Below are positions 58,601-64,000 of a stretch of 64,000 nt of DNA, piece after piece (the stretch's first letter is position 1; each line of letters opens with the position of its first letter). This DNA is from Scleroderma bovista. Its lineage: Eukaryota > Basidiomycota > Agaricomycetes > Boletales > Sclerodermataceae. Position numbers and translations under genes: made by a program. The stretch is taken from NCBI GenBank assembly GCA_037178675.1, contig JAYMGJ010000785.1, positions 1 to 64,000 of the forward strand, given 5' to 3'. The notes beneath the pieces were generated by a model. It worked only from the letters and a program-made list of their open reading frames with translations. It did no database searches and was not told the origin of the DNA.

Positions 58601-60250
58601 AGAGTGGGGCCAAGAGTACGTACGTACGGAGTGACGTTTTGAATTGTTCTCAAGTGCTGGACTAAAGATAGCTCTGACAAAAAGTGGTGGACAGTTCAGA
58701 GCGTCAAGTACCATTGATTGATATGAACAATCACCCTTTCATGTGGTACGAAACGACCTCAGCCTGTTTGAGAGAGATCTCACCCACACGAGAGCTTATG
58801 GTCATGCCATGAGTGAGTTGAGATTGAAAGAGTCGAGGTTCAGCGCCAGCTTCGCAGATCTATCCATCCTCTAGAACATGAACGTTGTCTTTACTCTTCG
58901 AAGTTCTCTTTCGTCCTTGACTAAGTATAGAAACAGGATATATTTATGGACGACTCATTTCATCAAATTCCGGGCTGTCATGTCTCGGGTGTCAAGGTAC
59001 GTTTCCAACAGCAACTTGAAGGACAATCTCTGGAGCAGAAGTCGGCCGCTGAGGTGGGGACCCCTGACGTGCGTAGTATTCGCACGTAGCAGCTTTCCTT
59101 TGGAACCCGACGTACAGCGAAAAAAGCTCGCTGTGGGTCAAAGAGATTCGTCCCTGCCTGAGTGATGAAACGCAGATCGGGCCCGATCGGGATCGGGTGG
59201 GTCTGAATGGTAACTGCGGGTCAAGTAGACTTGAGACCATTCGGATCAGGGTAAAGCGACATTCCTTTTAATCTCTTGATCACCAAACCTGACTTATCCT
59301 ACAACCCCACAACCTGCGCACACTAGAGAGACCAACTACTATCCTATATGAACTCAAAGACCACCGAGTTAGAATTTAATTATTATCTAAGCCACGACGG
59401 CACTGCCAACAAAGACCGTCATCCTTGACCAGTTTCAAATGGTGACCTCGTTACACTTGGTGTTTACTCGCCATCATGCTTCCGCGGTACCTCTTGGGGT
59501 TTTCTAAGAAGAAATTCCAATGAGACCACAAGAGAAAAAGAAAAAGAATCCGACCATGAGATGACGCTCAGTTCTGCGGTTGGGAGGTGCATCGATACAG
59601 ATGCCAAGTCCGATTGATGGCCACCGTGGACTTAAGGTAAATACACTCGAGGCCACATCATGAGATAAAGTTGATGGGCACATGGACAGAGCTGAAACAA
59701 TGGCTTACCGCACGGTGCAGAGGACATCTAGCACTACTCGCGGCGGACCAACAGCACAGCACCAGATCATGAAAATACCCTACAAGCAGTTTAGTGGGCC
59801 ACGTTGTTGGCTTGGCCTGGGAGTAGCAGGAAACAAGACGCTTGGGTGGTCGCCGGGATCAGAATATGAATATTGGAATGCTATGTATGTGCGGGTAGTG
59901 GCGTATCATAGCTTAGCAATGGTTGCTTTTGTTCAAGAAGTTCTTGTCCGTGGCCAAGACTTCGATGCTGCACTAGCGGAAGGCCTTGGCACGCGAGTGC
60001 ATTCTAGTTACGTAGTAGCCCGCTGATAACCTCCAGCATACCAAGTGCCCCATCCCTCCTCTTAATGGTCGATCACAACTGGACAATCCCCAGTGAGGGG
60101 AAATGGCTAGAATCGGGTGCGGAATCGCAGGATCGCAGGGTTGATTCCAAATTTGTGTTTAGATTCGACGACGGCGGAACGGACGGTTAGGCTTATTTGT
60201 TCCTGTTTATTTTGTTTGTTTAGATCTTTTTCGAATTTTGGTGCCCCCAA
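55677..60250. other. 4.6 kb gene-free interval upstream of PMA1
   Basis: No frame here has convincing coding character. A minus-strand frame at 56428-56060 (containing CRDMFPRFNEIPEPFALRAR) is the best candidate for a decayed gene but matches nothing I recognise. At 59175-59188 is a perfect 14 bp palindrome GATCGGGCCCGATC followed by more GATCGGG copies. The length of this interval, unusual next to its gene-dense neighbours, suggests old transposon debris or an extended PMA1 control region. Confidence 0.45.
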
Positions 60251-60345
60251 ATATAAAAAGTTTGGATTCTGTGCGACGCTGACACACTTGTCTTTCACCT
60301 CTTTTTCCGCTCCTCGTCGCTGTCCTCGTCGTCTCCGTTCAGCCA
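60251..60345 (+). promoter_or_regulatory. PMA1 TATA-like element and pyrimidine-rich leader
   Basis: ATATAAAAAG at 60251-60260, ~160 bp before the PMA1 start, followed by a C/T-rich stretch (TCTTTCACCTCTTTTTCCGC, about 60292-60345). TATA plus CT-rich leader is typical of highly expressed fungal genes. Confidence 0.55.
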
Positions 60346-60419
60346 GTAGTAGACCTACATAAGGCTCTCTTCCTTCCCGTCGTTGATCACTTCCCACCCC
60401 CCATTTCGCTGTCCGCCCC

Positions 60420-63400
60420 ATGTCGGACCCACAGAAGGTCCCAGGCCAGCAGGGCGATGATTCGCCCGTATCCTCCTCGGGAGTCGTGGAGAAGAAGAAA
60501 AGGGAGTATAAGGACTTTGGCCACGATGAACAGAAGCCGACCCGTAAGTGTACCCGTCATTTCCCTACTTACCTCTTGTGTAACCCGTTCCCTGGCAGAT
60601 GCCAATGTGGACATGTCCATGGTCTGTCTCCACTCTCCGTACCGATTGATAGCGCACTCATTTTGATGCCTTGAAGATCGAGCTTAAGGCAGAAGACCTT
60701 TACGATAAGGAAAAGGTTGACCTAGAAACCATCGTGGTGGAGGATGTCTTCAAACTCCTCCAATGCGACGACAATGGCCTGGACACTGATGAGGCTAGAC
60801 GGAGACTCGAGATCTTCGGCCCCAACAAACTCGAGCAAGAAGAACAGAATGCTATTCTCCAGGTAAGCCCCCTTTTGCTGTCCCCTTTACTCTCGCCCAA
60901 TATCGCCTAGTTTTTGAGTTTCATGTGGAACCCTCTCTCCTGGGTTATGGAAGGTGCTGCTCTTGTGGCCATCGCCCTTTCAAACGGTGGTGGTCAGCCC
61001 CCAGATTGGGAAGATTTCGTCGGTATCGTCCTGCTTCTATTCATTAACTCTGCGATCGGTTTCTACGAGGAGCGTAACGCCGGTAATGCCGTTAAAGCTC
61101 TTATGGACTCTCTCGCTCCAAAGGCAAAGGTTAGGCGCAACGGACAGTGGCAAGAAATCGAATCAGCAGATCTTGTTCCTGGTGACATGATCTCTTTCAA
61201 GATCGGTGACATCGTTCCAGCGGATTGCCGTCTCACAGAGGCAATCAACGTTTCCATCGACCAAGCTGCTCTAACTGGTGAATCGCTCCCTCAGAGCAAG
61301 AAGGACGGCGATCAATGTTTCTCGTAAGTGGTCGGTGGTATCTCGTAGAAGAAACGCAATTTGACCAGTTGCTTATCAGTGGCTCGACTTGCAAGCAAGG
61401 AGAAGCCGAGGGCGTCGTGATCTGCACAGGTGCTAACACCTTCTTCGGTCGTGCTGCTTCCCTCGTCGGCCAGGATGATGACTCCACTGGTCACTTGCAG
61501 AAGATCTTGGCTCAGATCGGTTCTTTCTGCTTGGTGTCGATCGGTATTTTCGTTATCGCTGAGATATTGGTCCTCTACGCTGGTTTCCGCTACAACTACC
61601 GTCGCGGTCTCAACAACATCCTCGTGCTCTTGATCGGCGGTATCCCAATTGCCATGCCCACTGTCCTGTCCGTCACTCTTGCTGTTGGTGCTCAGCAACT
61701 CGCTAAGCACAAGGCCATCGTCACCCGTATCACCGCCATCGAGGAGCTCGCTGGTGTCACCATTCTTTGCTCCGACAAGACTGGTACTCTGACGACCAAC
61801 AAACTTACTATCGACAGACAGACCATCCGCACATACGGCCCTTTTTCTGCTGATGATGTCATCCTTCTCGCTGCCTATGCTTCTCGCACGGAGAACCAGG
61901 ATGCTATTGATACTTCCGTTGTTGCCGCACTCGGCGATACTGCGCGGGCTCGTGCCGGTATTAAGTTATTGGACTTCAAGCCTTTCAACCCCGTTGACAA
62001 ACGCACTGAGATCACATACCGTGAGGAGTCTTCTGGAAAACTTAAGCGTGTCACCAAGGGAATGACTGGTATCATCATTGAGCTCTGCTCTCGCAACAAG
62101 ACCGAGGAACTGGAGAACAGGCTTGAGGCTGACGTTGAGGAGTTCGCTACTCGTGGCCTCCGTGCTCTTGCTGTCGCCTATGAGGAGCTTGAGGGTGATG
62201 ACCCAGAGGCTGACGGTAACGGTTTCGAACTTATCGGTCTCCTTGCCATCTTCGATCCCCCTCGTGATGACACCAAACAGACGATCGACGATGCTCTTGC
62301 TCTCGGTGTCAAGGTCAAAATGGTTACCGGTGACCAACTCGCTATCGCCAAGGAAACTGGTCGTCGTCTGGGTCTAGGTGACCACATGTACCCGGCCAAG
62401 GTGCTGAAGGACGGACCTGCTCCCGGTGGCAAGCACATGAACTTGGATGAGATGATCTTGGACGCTGACGGCTTTGCTGGTGTCTTCCCTGAGCACAAGT
62501 ATGAAATTGTCAAGCGTTTGCAAGGTCTTGGTCACCTGTGTGCTATGACTGGTGATGGTGCGAACGATGCCCCGGCTCTTTCCCGTGCCAACGTTGGTAT
62601 TGCCGTTGAAGGTGCCACTGATGCCGCTCGTGGTGCTGCTGATATCGTCCTTACTGAACCTGGTCTCTCCACCATCGTCCATGCCATCCGCGGCTCTCGT
62701 ATCATCTTCCAGCGTATGCGTAACTACTCGATCTACGCCTGTGCCGTGACCATCCGTATCGTCGTTTGTTTCGCCATCCTCGCGTTTGCCTTCAAATATG
62801 ACTTCCCTCCGTTCATGGTCCTGATCATTGCCCTGCTTAATGATGGTACCATCATGACGCTCTCAGTTGACCGTGTTTTGCCATCGATGACTCCAGACTC
62901 ATGGGATTTGGCGGAGATTTTCTCGTATGCCATTGCCTATGGTCTCTTCTTGACACTTTCGACGTAAGTGAAGTGGTTTGAGTTGTCTTTTTCTGATGCT
63001 AATCGGCAATTAGTATCGCCCTAGTCACCATCATCTTAAAGACGACGTTCTTCTATGACAAGTTCGGTGTCTCGTTCGACGGATTGCCCAAGCCTGCGAC
63101 AAACAACGATCACCAATTGCACATGATCGTCTACCTCCAAGTTGCCATCATCTCGCAAGCTTTGATCTTCGTCACCCGTTCGCATGGATTCTTCTTCATG
63201 GAGCGTCCGTCATACGCTCTCATGGGTGCATTCTGTATCGCTCAGCTCATTTCGTCGCTCATTGCTGCCTATGCTAACTGGGGCTTCACTGACATTCGGT
63301 CGATCTCGGGTGGTTGGATTGGTATTATCTGGGTCTGGGTACGCTCTCTTGTTGACATTCCAAACATGGCGATTCTCATTCATTTCTCTTGTAGAACATC

Positions 63401-63721
63401 ATATGGTTCATTCCTCTGGACTGGATCAAGTTCGCCATGAAGGCTACTGTGATCAAGAGTATGCGTGAACGTCACAGCCGTGCTGTCGCCGCTGCAGCTG
63501 CAGAGACTGGTGTCCCGATGGTCCGTACCCAATCTCGCGCTGCCTCGATTCACGAATCGCTATACTCGAACCGTGTCTCGTTCATCCGTCGGGCTGCTCG
63601 TAAGGTCGGTTTCGGGAGCAAGATTTCGATGAAACCAGAAGAATTGCAGCGTTTTAGCAGTATCCAGGCTCAGCGCACTGGTGCTACACTCGCACGCAAT
63701 CCTAGCCGGACTGCGGCGTAG
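60420..63721 (+). CDS. PMA1: plasma-membrane H+-ATPase (P3A-type)
   Basis: Seven exons (60420-60543, 60599-60621, 60677-60862, 60911-61323, 61380-62963, 63014-63338, 63395-63721) give 993 residues in phase. The pump exports protons using ATP and builds the membrane potential that powers nutrient uptake, including MFS carriers. Key elements: [20 protein letters not shown] (TM1-2), the actuator [27 protein letters not shown] (TM4), the phosphorylated Asp ~381 in [69 protein letters not shown] and the membrane segments after [14 protein letters not shown]. The tail is cytosolic and Ser/Thr/Arg-rich, the usual autoinhibitory part. Its strong preference for C- and T-ending codons suggests very high expression. 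Exon 2 is only 23 nt. Confidence 0.96.
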
Positions 63722-64000
63722 ATCATGACTGTAACGAAAATGTTGGAGGGGACGGCTCGCTTGGTCAGGACAGCATCATGGCGATGGAGGCTAATGGTCG
63801 GTGTAGGTTCTATATATTTTTATGGGCTCTCCACCCCCTCCCCCGTTCTATCACTCATTCAGAATCTGCATATCTATGATCGTCCAGTCTATCCTGTCAT
63901 CGAAAAAGCTCTTCCTCCCTCTCACCGATCTGGATATCCATTGTAATCTAGAGTCTTTAAATCACATTTTTTTCCTTCATGCACGCCATATTAGTATGAT
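63722..64000 (+). other. PMA1 3' region
   Basis: 279 bp after the PMA1 stop with no gene. It is presumably the 3' untranslated region and terminator of PMA1, with A/T-rich tracts near 63811 and 63960. Confidence 0.4.

Noticed and set aside
1..64000. tRNA or rRNA genes
   Set aside because: No T-arm/anticodon-arm combination or conserved rRNA segment could be recognised by eye on either strand; a covariance-model scan would be decisive.

Overview
The window is nuclear DNA from a filamentous basidiomycete, most likely an Agaricomycete. A Boletales source is possible but not proven. The evidence is the dense pattern of short introns (mostly 45-60 nt, GT..AG, CTAAC/CTAAT branch sites), the basidiomycete style of the conserved proteins, and a KDZ-type transposase next to a TET/JBP-type dioxygenase, a pairing known from mushroom-forming fungi.

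The first ~18 kb is an accessory, repeat-rich block. It holds a three-exon gene (950-1997), ACCGGT-rich repeats (2.05-3.06 kb), a minus-strand seven-exon gene with one in-frame TGA (3085-5119), a KDZ transposase whose ten exons join without a disabling mutation (5242-8800), and a minus-strand three-exon gene (8832-9684). Next come two facing arrays of an 11-13 bp A/T-rich minisatellite (9.88-12.43 kb) with a truncated relative of the first gene between them, then further tandem repeats. An intact four-exon TET/JBP-like gene (14536-15883, minus) follows, flanked by inverted arrays of a ~30 bp ACCGGT minisatellite. The block ends with a 70 bp dimeric satellite (17.0-17.8 kb). From 18.2 to 20.2 kb there is degenerate sequence with a 213 bp palindromic MITE-like element.

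From 20.1 kb the window is ordinary gene-dense chromosome: a 13-exon MFS transporter, NMD3 (60S export), a leucine-rich-repeat protein, the PI4P 5-kinase MSS4, separase ESP1, a Polo-like kinase, a repeat-containing protein of unknown function, a proline-rich protein, and condensin subunit YCG1. After 4.8 kb with no convincing gene comes the plasma-membrane proton ATPase PMA1. Separase, Polo kinase and condensin act in the same mitotic programme. All lie on the minus strand with CACGTG boxes 74-131 bp upstream of their starts.

Exon structures were assembled by eye from reading frame, splice consensus and family expectation. Starts and the smallest introns are the least certain parts.
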